Shown here: piece after piece, positions 1 to 10,615 of the stretch
How the letters are laid out: each line of letters begins with the position of its first letter
Position numbering within the stretch: position 1 is the first letter of the stretch
Assembly: GCA_016584305.1 (NCBI GenBank)
Contig: JACEEZ010007192.1
Span: 1 to 64,000 of the forward strand
Length of the DNA stretch: 64,000 nucleotides
Direction of reading: 5' to 3'
DNA from: Chionoecetes opilio
Taxonomy: Eukaryota > Arthropoda > Malacostraca > Decapoda > Majidae
Made by a program: the position numbers and the translations under genes
Notes under the pieces: generated by a model
Database searches by the model: none
Seen by the model: the letters and a program-made list of their open reading frames with translations, nothing else
What the model was told of the DNA's origin: nothing

Positions 1-1100
1 CCCGTTTTTTTCCTGGGGAACCCCGACTGATTTCGAGGGGGGGGGTGTTTTTGCAGCCTATGTTGACCAAAAAGGCGTTTACTCAGGCATCGTGAGTCAC
101 TCTGGGATCTTGTGCGACTTCGAGGGATTCCTGCGGGACTAGGGTTTTGATAACGGGTCTGTATTTGGGACTGGGGTGCTGTAATGGGGGGCAGGTTATC
201 GTTTTTCCCGTGAATACAGGAGTGGGGAAAGGGGTGCGTCCTTGCCCCATCATTTTTAAACGCTTTATGGACTGGGTTTTGGGAAAAGGGTAGATCAAGT
301 GTTGGGACTCCATGGGTAACACCAAGATCCGATCTTTTTTTTTGCCGATGATGCAGAAATCTTTGCGGGGTCGGGGAGGTCCTGGTGGGGCTCTCGGGCG
401 CTGCACGAGGGGCAAAGCCTTTGGGACTGAGGTCTCCTGGCTCAAGACCAAGGTCCAGGTTTTGGAGACTTCTAGATAAGCGTACGTCTGTTCTGCGTTG
501 GCGAGGACATTGGATTTGGAAAGTTTTTACATCCCTTGGTACGCCCCAAAAGACGGCGGTCCCGTAAAGAAGTCTTACGGGGATTGGCTAGCCCAGGGTG
601 TTAGGGGCCGCTCAGGGGGATATTTGGCTTTGTGGGGTACCTGTGCGGAGGACAAAAGATCCGGTCTTAAAGTCGTTTGTGATCCCTGTTTTCTTATGGT
701 TGTGAACTGGACCTAATGTGACTTGAAGAACGAATCAATGCCTTTGGTAAAATGTCTTCGCGAATCATGGGGGATCGCTGGGGTGATTACTGTCAAAACA
801 TCGATTGCACCGGAGACTGAATCGAGGCTATTACCTGCTGTCCGTCAGCGCCAAATTCGGCTATATGGGCTTGGCCGCTACCCCGAAAAACCCATCCCTT
901 CCCCCCGGGGTTTTATCTGTAAAGACAAACCGGCGTGGAGGGGCCAAGGGGGCCCCACAAGGGTCGTGGCTGGGGCAAATTGATGTTTTTTTGTCGAAGC
1001 TGGTTTGTATGGGAAAGGACCTGCATGGGAACTCGCGCGTGGTGCCCCCCGGGGTGGCGTCGTAGGGGGGGCGAGGCGACGCCCCCCCGGCGTATGCCCC
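1..1100. other. GC-rich stretch, no gene recognised
   Basis: No reading frame here resembles a protein I can name. The sequence is full of expanded G and C runs and several short overlapping open frames on both strands, none of which continues as a coherent protein. Because Ty3/gypsy integrase follows at about 2 kb on the plus strand, this could be upstream pol of the same decayed element, but I could not match any pol motif, so that is only an inference. Confidence 0.3.
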
Positions 1101-1849
1101 CATTTTGATTGTTAGTATAAAAGATTATTGTTATCTTGGGAAATGTTTGTTTTTATATATTATCAAATAAAAAACCGAAAAAACAGACTAAAGGAAGCCA
1201 TTATGAATCTCAAGAATTGCATGAATTTTAACTATCGTCTTTTTAATATTTGGGCTCAAAAAATTTTACATGGAGAATATAAATAAAAGCAGAATTTAAT
1301 TGCTTTCCATTGCTATTTTCGTTTTCTAAAAAAATGAATTAGAACCATACATAAATTAGCGTTAAACTACTAAAAAGATCATGAAAATGGGAAATTTTTC
1401 CCATGATGATTATTTATTAGTTAAGCTAATTATGGATGGTTCAAATTTCATTACCCAAAAACAAAAAATATAGAAAGGGAAAAGCTAATTAATTCCACTT
1501 CTTTTGAATTCCCCATTAAAATGTTTCGAGCAAAATTTTAAAATGGCAAAGAGTTTAATTCATGCATATTTCTTAGAGTTCATAAGGGCATTTCTTTAGT
1601 GTGTTTTTTACGGTTTTTTTTTTGTAATTTTATAGAAAAAACTTTCCCCAAAGATAACGATACTTTTTTCGAAAACATAATTAGATGGAAATTACCCGAT
1701 TTCATGATTTTATGATTTAGTTAACGCTTATTGCATGCGCCAATTCTTTATCAGTAACGAAATATTAAGGGAAAGCGTTAAATTCCGCTTCTATTGTTTT
1801 CTCCATTAAAATTTTTTTTTTGAGCAAAATTTTAAAATGGGAAAGGTTA
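1101..1849. other. AT-rich spacer with an internal direct repeat
   Basis: AT-rich sequence without a coding frame. Two stretches, about 1500-1550 and 1800-1850, share the pattern CCATTAAAAT followed by GAGCAAAATTTTAAAATGG and are imperfect direct repeats about 300 bp apart. No function is suggested by the sequence. Confidence 0.5.
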
Positions 1850-2700
1850 ACTGGGTAAAAGGGGTGGGTGCAATGAGGCCCCGTACCGCCCTACATCCTC
1901 ACTCGCTGAAAGCTCTGCCCTACTGACTTTGGAGCAGACTCTGCTACGAGTCACGTCCCCCCGCTCTCCCAGACGCAGGTTTTACATAGAGAAGGCTTTG
2001 CCTGTGGTCGTCCCTTAAAAAGGGGCGCCTACTCCGCCCCGCTACCATCAGACTCTTTGCCGCTCTTCCGAGAATTTTGGTGTTCCCCCCGCCTACGGAC
2101 CGATGGACCCCCCAATTCACCACCAAGTTCTGGAAATTATGGATCGATGGGGAGTCCGACATGTGGTCTCGTTGTCACTTACCCAAGTAAAATTGGTCAG
2201 GGCCGACCCGCTTTTAAGTCTGTGAAGACTTCATCCCAAAGGTGGCGCCTCCGGCAAATTGACTGTAGGTTCGACCGCGGTCAAATGGAACTGCGAAAAC
2301 ACCCAATTCACAGGACGTTCCCCTGCCCAATCCTCTTGGAATCCGTTGGGTCTTGTGTCCCCCCACCCACAGTCCTTCTCAAAGGAGGGGCAGGCCAAGG
2401 CCAAGACTGTTCCTCCGTGACTCCCGTGCCGAGGACGTTACACTGGGTACGACCACACGCCCCCCCCTTCCCATTTAATTTGGCCAACATGTTCGCCTTC
2501 AGGCCCCAACATCTCACCGCTGGGACAAGGTCGGGGTTGTAATGGGTGTCGGTGCCCGGGGAATTCGGTCTCCCCTAGGGGTCGGTGTATTGGCAAAACC
2601 GCCGTTTGTTTCTTTCAGTGCGTACCATAGGGATACCCTTCCCCATGTGTCCCAAAAAATTTTCACCTTCCCCTGCCCCTGTGGGGCTCCAAAAACCAAA
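1850..2700 (+). pseudogene. Ty3/gypsy integrase remnant
   Basis: Fragment of the integrase of a Ty3/gypsy LTR retrotransposon, the enzyme that inserts the element cDNA into the host genome. Read over several frames on the plus strand I see RTDG then PQFTTKFW (around the second catalytic Asp, about 2098-2140), DRWGVRHVVS (2151-2180), FKSVKTS (2212-2232), FDRGQMELRKHP (2271-2306) and, near the C-terminus, SHRWDKVGVVMGVG (2514-2555). The order and spacing match the integrase core and the chromo-like C-terminal region of this family. At least four frame changes are needed, so it is not functional as written. LTRs were not found. The similar element at 27-31 kb is a separate copy. The domain call is firm; element boundaries are unknown. 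Confidence 0.75.
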
Positions 2701-4070
2701 AGATCCGCTCGAGAAAAAAATATACGTGAGAGGGAAGGGGGTGTAGATAGGGAAATATCACCTTTATCATGTCCGTGGGATTATATATTATTAGTATGTA
2801 TAAGCGTCGACAATGTAAGATTTACTCGGCGCGACAATATAGCTCGCTCAGGGCCACATTCGAAAAAGCAACGCCATGCTTAACAACTTAGCGACTGTAT
2901 CAGCTGTTTTTGGTTTCTCTGGAGATTGATGACGTATTAAAAGACGGTTGTCAAAAAAGGCAACTCCTAAGGGGTGTTGAAAGAAACCATACATATAAAT
3001 ACTCCAAATTAATATATTTTTTTTCTGCTCGGAGTGAACAGGGCAAGTATAAATAAAATTAGACCATATAACAACCCATAGCTCGTGGTGATTTTTGTTT
3101 TGGGGGGTGAGGGCCCCGAGAGTACTGGTGGCGGGGCATCTCCCACCCCGGGCGGGTACGACTAGCGATCCAGACACCACCACGCCGGCTCCGCGGCAGA
3201 CTAAAGGATAGTACGTCCCCTTTCCTTTAAAACCCGAGCCCTGTCCCCCAGCAGTAAATGGGTCCCGGGGTGTTAGCCGGGGGGTTTGTACCGGCCCTCC
3301 CGGGGTGGTGGTTTCCCCAACAAAAAAGGGAAAGACGAGCTACAAATGATTAATAAACAAAAAGTCACAAAAAAAGAGCCCCCTATTACTCGAAGGAATA
3401 TTAAAATACAAAAATACAAGGAAGTACACCCGGGTTTTTACCCCGTGTAGTGGAGGTAAAAAACAATGTTGAAGCGACGGAGTGACACGGGGGATAAAAA
3501 GAAGATGGAATAAGGAAATAAAAATCTAAAACGCCTTAAAAATGTAGGCCGCGGCCGCTCCCTTGTGTTGGTTTGACCTTTTGAGACACTTGATTGGCTG
3601 GACTTTGTTTTTACCATTCTGATTCGCTGTCGAGGCTATGACGTCATTGTAGTCGCTCAGCCAATCAGCTTTTGATCCCCCTACAACATTTTCCCCCACT
3701 GCCAGTCTCGTATGGAATACCCACGAGCCCCGGGTGTAGAAAAAAGGGGGAGGGTTTTTGAGCGAAAAACCGGGGCCTTTAACTCTCTCTAAAACTCTGA
3801 AAGGCTCGCGTCATCGCAGGACTCAGTGCAAAAGGCAGGTAGGACGGAGCCCAGGCTCCTACGCTGCCCCCCCTTCTGTATTCCCTTAGAAAATAAAAAT
3901 AAGAATTTACAAGAAGTTTCCCCAAGCTTTCATTTACCCCTGATTACGGGGATAAGGTGATACATGGTCTCGACACGGGACGTGTCGAGCCCCATACCTT
4001 TAAAATAGTTTCTAATTATTATTGCAGTTGTTTTTTTCAAATAATGATTATGATAATTTGTTCCTTTATC
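2701..4070. other. No gene recognised
   Basis: Mixed AT-rich and C-run-rich DNA following the integrase remnant. It may hold the 3' end of that retroelement, but no second LTR copy was found. A stretch near 3540-3700 has NotI-like GCGGCCGC and CCAATCAG boxes but no attached reading frame that I recognise. Confidence 0.4.
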
Positions 4071-4072
4071 CC

Positions 4073-4447
4073 CCCCCTTCTCTCTCTCCCCTCTCTCTCT
4101 CTCTCCCCTCTCTCTCTTCTCTCTCTCTCTCTCTCTCTCTTCTCTCCTTCTCTCCCCCTTTATTTTCTTTCCTCCCACCCTCTCCTTTTCCTACTGGGGA
4201 AATTACCTATCTCCCCTGCCCCCCTCTCCCCCCCTCTCTCCTCCCCTCGCTTCGTTCCTCCCTCTTTCTTACTTTCTTTCCGCCCAAATTTTTATCGTAT
4301 TATATTAGGTTTTCTCTGTTTTATATATTTGTTTTATATTTCTTCTCCATTAACTTTTTCTCTTCTCTCTCTCCCCTTCTCTCTCTCTCCTCTCTCTCTT
4401 TCCCTCTCTTCTCTTCTCCCTCTCTCTCTCTCTCCTTCTTCTCTTCC
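4073..4447. repeat. (TC)n microsatellite tracts
   Basis: Two interrupted TC/CT-rich tracts (about 4073-4200 and 4350-4447) separated by C-rich and AT-rich sequence. The long Ser/Leu/Pro-rich and Arg/Glu-rich open frames on both strands are low-complexity products of the repeat, not genes. Confidence 0.85.
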
Positions 4448-4857
4448 CCTGCCAGGAGTATCGAGATACAAATGTGTGTGTGTTGTGGTGTGTGTATTCC
4501 CCCTTTTTCTTTTAGGACCGTCGTAAGGCATTTAAAAGGAAAAGACACGCCCGGGGGTTTGGGGGGAGGGGATTTTCCCGGGCTATGTCCGGGATGTACA
4601 TAATATACAGGATGATTGCCTTAAATATTTTAATTAACACAATAACTACGACATGGGGATAACACGCCCCAAAGGGACTAAGTACTGCGAAAACAGTTTG
4701 CGCAAAGATATCCTATTATAAATGGGTAATGATGACGATAATAAAAAATAATAAAAATAAAAATAAAAAATAATAAAAATAAAATAATGATAATAATAAT
4801 AAAAAATAAAAATAAAAAATAATATAAATAAAAATTTTTAAACATTCCGCTTTTTTC

Positions 4858-4899
4858 CCCTCTCTCTCTCTCTCCCCTCTCTCTCTCTCTCTCTTCTCT

Positions 4900-4945
<46 letters not shown>

Positions 4946-5580
4946 CATCCCCGTCCCTTTCCCCCGCTAAAATAACGGAAAATTTTAACGATTGTCGCGC
5001 ACGGCCCCGACTGTGCAAGACGGGCCCCCGGGGGTCGGGGCCAGGTTGGCCCTTCGGGCCTTCGGGCAGATACCCGGACGGAGCCGACTTTTTCATTATA
5101 TTTTTGAGTCGCAGACCCGCCTCGAGTGTAAGAGTTAAACTATAGAGCATGCACCACACAGTCGGGGCCCCCTCGCGCCTCTTCTCGACTCCCACGCCCC
5201 ACGGGGGTCTGGGCCCCAACGCCAACCCCATGACGACCGGCGCCGCCACACATGATCGCAATCGGACGGGGCGCCCTCCCAACTGAAAATTTTCCCACTT
5301 CTTTACGGCCCCTCGGGGGGCGGGGGCGGGGAGTTGTGAAAGGGGGCGAGGGGGGGGCCCGACTGGTGGGCTGCTCTTACCTCGGGACGGGGCTGTACAA
5401 AAAAAAATTAGGAAAAAATCGGCTCCCCGGGACTCGTCAAAGAAGGGGCCGAGCCCAGCCCGACCAGTCGGGGGCCGTGCTGCACTGGGGCTTCATTTTG
5501 CGTGGGAAAAACGGAGAGAGAGAGAGAAAAGAGAGGGGGGAGGAGAGGAGGAAGAGAGAGGAGAGAGAGAGAAGAGAATC
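4858..5580. repeat. Large inverted repeat bounded by (TC)n and (GA)n
   Basis: A TC tract (4858-4950) leads into a GC-rich arm of about 260 bp (about 4970-5235). The arm is repeated in inverse orientation with many small differences at about 5250-5510, followed by a GA tract (5512-5578), the complement of the opening TC tract. Shared blocks include the GTCGGGGCC, AAGTCGGCTCC and CGGGACTCG-like segments read in opposite directions. The whole unit can fold into a hairpin more than 300 bp long. Confidence 0.65.
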
Positions 5581-6282
5581 AGAATCAGAATTTTATTTCC
5601 ATTTTTACATGGCTATTCTTTTAACATGTAATATGATCTTTCAATATTTCTGATAAAATAAAAAATGTTAAAGTAAAACACTGAAAAGGTCTATATACAA
5701 ATAAAATATTAGAATCATAAAAATTTTGGAAACATTAAAACCTAATGAAACTAAATAAAGTAAGCTTCCTAAAAATTACAAAATAAAAACATACAGTAAA
5801 AATTAAAAAAGGGGTTAGTTTAGATTAAAAAACATTCAGGTATGGCGTCAAAAAAATTGGGAGGGAAATTTTTTCTAAAGGTGTTTTTCAATTGTTTTAA
5901 AATGGGGCAAGGAGTAGCACCTCTAATTGGGTTTCCAGCTTTCCAGAAACAGGTCCACCACATGAAGGCCTTGTTCCCAAAAAGTGTTTTCATTTGGGGA
6001 CATGGGGTGTTTTGCTGTTGTCTAGTGATTCCCCTGAAATATGCATCTGTTGACGAATCTCTTTCCCCTAGCATCTTAAAGAACCTTTGGGGAACACTTT
6101 GACAACATATGGTTTAATATCAATCGACGCATTGTACGGAAAAACCCATGGAACCTTGTCCCAAACAGATCAGCTTTTTTTAAACCCAAACCCAGGATCT
6201 CAATAATACTCACTGGTTCTAAGTATACTGAAATTTTGGCATCAAGTTTTGGGGAGCACCAAAACCCAAAAGGGGGAGAGAT
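5581..6282. other. AT-rich region with one uncharacterised open frame
   Basis: AT-rich DNA. Frames of 84-86 codons are open on both strands at about 5820-6102; neither resembles a family I know and they shadow each other. I see no start context, splice signal or conserved motif, so I do not call a gene. Confidence 0.4.
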
Positions 6283-6286
6283 AGAG

Positions 6287-6329
<43 letters not shown>

Positions 6330-6435
6330 CGACGAGCGAGCGAGCGGCGGCGGGGGCCAGCGAGAGAGAGAGAGAAAAGAGAGAGAGGGAGAGAGAGAGA
6401 GAGAAAAGAGAGAGAGAGAAAAGAGAGGGAAAAGC
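6283..6435. repeat. (GA)n microsatellite
   Basis: Interrupted GA tract about 150 bp long, with a CGAGCGAGCGGCGGCGG interruption near 6330-6355. Charged Arg/Glu-rich frames across it are repeat artefacts. Confidence 0.85.
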
Positions 6436-6811
6436 GGAAATTTTGGGGTATTTCTTGTATTATTATCATTTCATTATTTATTATTATTTTATATTTTTAT
6501 TATTATTTTTATTATTTACGTCATCATTATCCACTAAAAAGGCTATCTCTAGCGCTATATGCTTCCGCATATCTTATGCCCCTTTGGGGACTTTACGTTG
6601 AATCCGTTTTTTATGTTTTTGTTTTCACCCTGTCGTAGTTTTTTTGTTCAATTTTAAACATTTGGGGTACATAAGTTTGTGGCCTAGTCAAGGTGGGCAA
6701 GTGTGTGAAAACAGTGTGACTGACATCGGTGGCGTGGTTCACTACACAAGCGAAGGTTGAAAAGTGGTTTGGGGGATGGGTTAGAACGCTGCCCACATCT
6801 TCAACCACTCG

Positions 6812-7380
6812 ACGTCAGTCGCAGCACGGCTGGGAACAATCGCAGCATGACGGCAATCGTGGGTTTGCGTCGTGCTGCAACTGTCGGCAAATGTCGCCGC
6901 AAGACGCCAACTTAAAGTTGACCTTTAAATTTTTAAATACCCCTATAGTTTGGGACTATCGCCGACAATCGCAGACTAGTCGCCGATTAGTCGCCTAAGT
7001 ACGGCAAACCGTCGGCTAACCGCGCCGACTACGGTCGGTGGAGGGGCTTGCCATATTCCGGTGTCAGTTGCAGCACGACTGGAACAGTCGCCGCATGACG
7101 GCAACCGTGGTTGCCGTCATGCGGCGACTATCTTCGCATGACGCAACCCAATATTGGCGGTTAAATTCGTTTTAGTCTGCAACTGTCCACGATTATCGCC
7201 GACAATCGCGGACTAGTCGTAGACTGGTCGCCGACTAGTCGCCAAAACTACGGCAACCCGAGCCAACCACGCCGATGTTGGAGCTTCAGCCCCCCAAAAT
7301 CGGCTGCAATCGGCACCGACTGGATAACTCATCCAATCGTGACCGGTCGCCGACACGAGTCGTGAAGACGTGAAGGGGCC
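6812..7380. repeat. GC-rich diverged tandem duplication, CGAC/GTCG-rich
   Basis: Two units, about 6812-7036 and 7060-7290, align as diverged direct repeats. Both run from a GTCAGT(C/T)GCAGCACG start through GCATGACGGCAA to a GCCGACAATCGC(A/G)GACTAGTCG block, a CGCCGA block and a final AACC(A/G)CGCCGA. The two strands are both very rich in CGAC and GTCG tetramers, in contrast to the AT-rich flanks. No gene is visible. Confidence 0.6.
7086..7129. repeat. Near-perfect 44-bp hairpin
   Basis: Arm GTCGCCGCATGACGGCAACC (7087-7106) is followed by GT and then by its exact reverse complement (7109-7128); the flanking A/T pair at 7086/7129 also matches. It lies in the second unit of the GC-rich duplication; the first unit has a weaker, imperfect version. 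Confidence 0.9.
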
Positions 7381-7384
7381 TTAT

Positions 7385-7915
7385 ATGTCCGCCATTTCTG
7401 TTCTAATTTCAATAAAACTTTCAGGCAAAGCTAAGGTCATCCTGAGATGGTTTTAAACTACATTTAGCCATGTTTATTCAATTTTTTCAACACTTCAGAC
7501 AATCTCATAAGATAAGCAAGGGTTAGAATGTTGCAGTTAATCTTAAAACCCTATTTTCTGTGAATATACTGAAGCGTATAAGAAAATGAATCTTGAACAC
7601 TAACTATAACATGTTCAATTGTTCATCATAAATTATATAGTTGCGTACTACCTATTTTATTTCCTTCAAAACAAATCTTACATTGTACATGGCAATGACC
7701 CGTTTACTCACACCTAAAACACGGAGTATTATGAAGCTTTGGATGCAATATAGGCTACATATCACTGTACTCATATTCTTTTGCCGAAAAATGCACCATA
7801 AATGAACTATATGGCTTTTTTTGGCCAAAATATCACAACACGGCGGAACGCGCTGTGATTGGTTGTGACGTAGTAGGCGCAGACTCAGATCTCGCCTGAT
7901 CAGCTGATCGGCTTG
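7385..7915. promoter_or_regulatory. AT-rich region and possible promoter of the THAP exon
   Basis: No gene is visible in the AT-rich part. The last about 80 bp before the THAP exon turn GC-richer and hold a CACGGCGGAACGCG segment, a GATTGG (inverted CCAAT) box near 7857-7862, a TGACG element and TGATCAGCTGATCA-like palindromic bases near 7898-7910. These resemble a compact TATA-less promoter, but this is inference from proximity only. Confidence 0.25.
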
Positions 7916-7948
7916 TTTTGGTTCAGCAGACCGCAGTACCTATCCATT

Positions 7949-8165
7949 CAACATGTCCCAGTCAAAAAGAACATACGTATTATGCTTGTTTTGTGCCAAT
8001 GTGCAAAAACACCACAATTAAAACTCCAGAGAATGTGTTCATAACTATGCCTAAAGACAAGAAAAAGAGGAAACAGTGGTGGATGTCTGCAAGGCGTGAT
8101 TTCTCGATAAAGGGAAAAATTTCATACTATTGCTGTGAAGACCATTTTGATGTATTATCAATGTA
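7949..8165 (+). CDS. THAP zinc-finger exon
   Basis: Encodes a THAP domain, a C2CH zinc-coordinating DNA-binding fold found in transcription regulators and in P-element-type transposases. Visible in order: the first Cys pair as CFVPMC (frame at about 8000), KTPENVFITMPKD (the usual aromatic and F-x-x-P-D block), KKKRKQWWMSARRD, and the closing Cys-His pair as CCEDHFD. The exon probably ends at the GT after CATTTTGAT (about 8150), since the frame soon stops. The nearest ATG, in ACATGTCCCAG at 7953, is in a different frame from the domain, so either a one-base indel separates them or translation starts elsewhere. No transposase body follows in the next kilobases; it may be a host THAP gene exon or the start of a lost transposon. 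Confidence 0.7.
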
Positions 8166-8499
8166 TGTACTTGTGCATGGCTAAGTAACTTGGAAATGAT
8201 ATGTAGCTGTGGGGCTTTAGCTGAGCTGTGATAAGTTGCAGGGAGTGGTATGCAGTATGCAAGGCTTTGAGGTAGGGATGAGACAGGCTGGGTTTTTCAT
8301 GTTATGTATACAACACGCATGCAGTGAGTTAGGTAAAATTCTAGAGTCCTTTCCCGCCCTTATTAGAGTGTTTTTTCCTCCAGACCTTCACAGATCCCTT
8401 CAGATACCTCTAAACTGTTATTATAAAGGGGGGGGGGAGATGCCCCTTCACCCCCTCCCCTCCTTAACGACCCCCCTGGACCCCTCAAAAATATAATAT

Positions 8500-8645
8500 G
8501 TTTAATAATACTAATCTAACCTCACTATAACCTAACCTAACCTAATCTCACTAATAATCTCATAGCGAGACCCCCCCCAAAAAATAATACTAACCTAACC
8601 TACCCTTGTAAAATTATAGTTATATTTTACTAACCTAACTAACCT
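8500..8645. repeat. CCTAA-rich degenerate repeat
   Basis: Stretches of CCTAACCTAACC with CTCACTATAA interruptions. The same interspersed repeat appears on the other strand as GTGAGGTTAGGTTAG at 43.9-44.3 kb, and a looser version lies at 12.70-12.82 kb. CCTAA is the complement of the arthropod telomere unit TTAGG, but these are short interstitial tracts, not a telomere. Confidence 0.65.
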
Positions 8646-8647
8646 TA

Positions 8648-9172
8648 CCAACTTGCATTACCCTACTACCGCAAGATGACCAGTAATCCTCCTTCAAGTG
8701 ATGTAGTAGGATTCACTGTGTTTGTGAATATGTAAGTTGTAGTTTATAAGGAAAAAGTGGATAGACACTGCAGAGATAAGTGGCCCGTGACACTAGGCAA
8801 GTGATGACTTCTGGGATCGGCATTTCCCTTTTAGGGAGCTTAAATGAACCTACAATGACATGTATAGCTAGACAGATAGACGAACTCATAGAGGAACAGG
8901 TAGAAATGGTATGGTTAGTAAAGGTTGTAGTGGTGAGTAGGGTGACGAAGGGTGTATGTGTAAGGGTCATTGCAGGTTCATTTAAGCTCCCTATAAGGAA
9001 TGCCGATCCCAGAAGTCATCACTTTACCTGGTGTCAGGGCCACTTATCTCTGTCTATCCACTTTTTCCTTATAACTACAACTTACATATTCACAAACACA
9101 GTGAATACCTACTACATCACTTGAAGGAGGATTACTGGTCATCTGCGGTAGTATAGGGGTAATGCAAGTTGG
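8648..9172. mobile_element. Foldback (MITE-like) element
   Basis: Left arm 8648-8859 and right arm 8966-9172 are inverted copies of each other with scattered mismatches and small indels. They share the blocks CCAACTTGCATTACCC, GACCAGTAATCCTCC, AAGTGATGTAGTAGG, TGGATAGACA and GCTTAAATGAACC. The arms are separated by about 105 bp of unique sequence. No coding capacity. A clear target duplication was not found, so the exact ends are uncertain. Confidence 0.75.
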
Positions 9173-9605
9173 TGTATTAGTAGGTAGTACATATAGTAGC
9201 GGCCGCTTCACAGCGTTTTGCTCTGTTGTCTGCGCTGTTGACGTCACAACATGGCGCCAGTCGTTTTAGAGCGTATACATTTTCCTGTGCTTAAATTGGC
9301 TGTATCATCAAAAATACAGTTCACATAGAAAAAACAACATCACTGCACAAACTATATGAGGCTTGAAGATTTCAAATTCAATCGTTACCTCAAGTAGAGT
9401 AAACGGGTCCATTTACTCGAGTCTACCAGTTAACTTTGACCGATTTCTACTATGTGTGAGAAGCAGCATAGTGGATGAGGGAGTGTGTGAGAAGTGAGTG
9501 AGGACGTGAGTGAGTTACTATTAGCCAGTTTGAGCTAAGAACCCCCCGTATCCTTCCTTGTCTTAATCGAGTGAGTTAACCTTAATCGAGCGAGTTAACC
9601 TTGTG
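9173..9605. other. No gene recognised
   Basis: Contains a GCGGCCGC site, TGACGTCA near 9238 and GAGTGAG-rich simple sequence at 9470-9530. Two copies of AATCGAG(C/T)GAGTTAACC lie at about 9566-9600. No coding or RNA feature is visible. Confidence 0.4.
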
Positions 9606-10269
9606 AGTAATTGTCCAGACCCATTTTTTCTTTGCATAATTATGTTGTTGAATGTTCATTCAAAATACCTAATCCACAAAAATCATTAATTTCCACGCCT
9701 TATTTCTGTAAAAAAACATGACTTTTGTAAAAAGCGCGGGAAAAACAAACAGCCCGGTTCCAGCCGTGGCGCAAAACATGCTGATGACGGCCTGTGAGGC
9801 GGACAATCTGCTTCACACAGCTTCACACAGCTTGCCTCTCCCCCGGCGCACATATGTCTCCACACATTTATCGTGGCCGTATAGGTCGGGAACGGGTGAT
9901 AAAGCTCTCTGGAAAGGCACAGCTTTCTTGCTGCACCCATAAGGGATGCAAGTATATAACATATCGCAAAAAAAAAATATATCAGAAACTAAAATTCTTC
10001 AAGTACTATATTTATTTCTAATTTTACGTGTATTTGTATTACCGTGCGGTTGGGAGGCATCCTCAGTTGACGTCACCGAGCCGTGGTGCGTCGTCTGCTA
10101 GTCGTCAGGACCGTTTTGGGAGCTCGGGGAATTTACAGATTTTGATTGCGGATTATTTAAAAACGGCTGACTGGATGCAAAAAGTAACAACATATTGTTG
10201 ATATGCTCGATAATGGCTATATTTTGACTGCATCATATCAGGAATGAAGAAATGGTCTGGACGATTACT
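9606..10269 (+). mobile_element. TTAA-flanked non-autonomous element, copy 1
   Basis: Near-full-length copy of a repeat family that recurs at 10.27, 19.8, 39.9, 42.0, 43.25-45.6 and 52.1 kb. The left end reads AGTAATTGTCCAGACCC and the right end is its near complement, GGTCTGGACGATTACT, next to TTAA. The left inner part carries TTCATTCAAAATACCTAATC, ACATGACTTTTGTAAAAAGC and GCGGGAAAAAC; the right part carries AAAAACGGCTGACTGGATGC and ATGGCTATATT. TTAA targets are used by piggyBac and Kolobok transposons. No transposase is encoded here. Confidence 0.75.
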
Positions 10270-10273
10270 TTAA

Positions 10274-10536
10274 AGTAATCGTCCAGACCATTTCATCATT
10301 CCTGATTTAATGCAGTAAAAAATATAGCCATTATCGAATATATCAATAATATGTTGTCACCTTTTGCATCCAGTCAGCCGTTTTTAAATAATCCGTAATA
10401 AAAATCTGCAAATTCCCCGAGCTTCGATCCAAAACGCTCCTCACGACTAGCAGACCAAGGTCGCTTCTAGAGAGGAAAGACCAAGGAGGTTATAATAGAG
10501 CTATTAGGAGGAGGCGGCATGCCGCCTCCTCCTAAT
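10274..10536 (-). mobile_element. TTAA element, partial inverted copy 2
   Basis: Inverted partial copy of the same family, immediately behind copy 1. The two right ends face each other across one shared TTAA (10270-10273), giving an essentially perfect palindrome of about 190 bp per arm with few differences. The copy breaks off near a 34-bp palindrome at 10503-10536. Confidence 0.75.
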
Positions 10537-10615
10537 CTAAGGGCTTCTAATCCTAATCTAAGGGCTTCTAATCCTAATCTAAGGGCTTCTAATCCTAATC
10601 TAAGGGCTTGGTTGC
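10503..10615. repeat. 34-bp palindrome and 21-bp tandem repeat
   Basis: Bases 10503-10536 form a perfect palindrome centred on GGCGGCATGCCGCC. It is followed by about four copies of a 21-bp unit (CTAATCTAAGGGCTTCTAATC) up to 10612. The same GGCATGCCGCCTCCTCCTA sequence sits at the truncated end of the related copy at 19.77 kb, so the palindrome belongs to the element family. Confidence 0.8.

Noticed and set aside
1..1100. Reverse transcriptase of the first Ty3/gypsy element
   Set aside because: No protease, RT or RNase H motif could be found in any frame, so only the integrase part is annotated.
3957..4603. Ser/Leu/Pro-rich open frames of about 190 codons
   Set aside because: They are translations of an interrupted (TC)n tract; both strands and several frames are open at once, and no motif is present.
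5820..6102. Transposase-like frames on both strands
   Set aside because: A faint impression of a DNA-transposon protein on the minus strand could not be tied to any motif; left as uncharacterised.
8529..8548. Telomere or subtelomere
   Set aside because: CCTAA words are few, degenerate and interspersed within the sequence.
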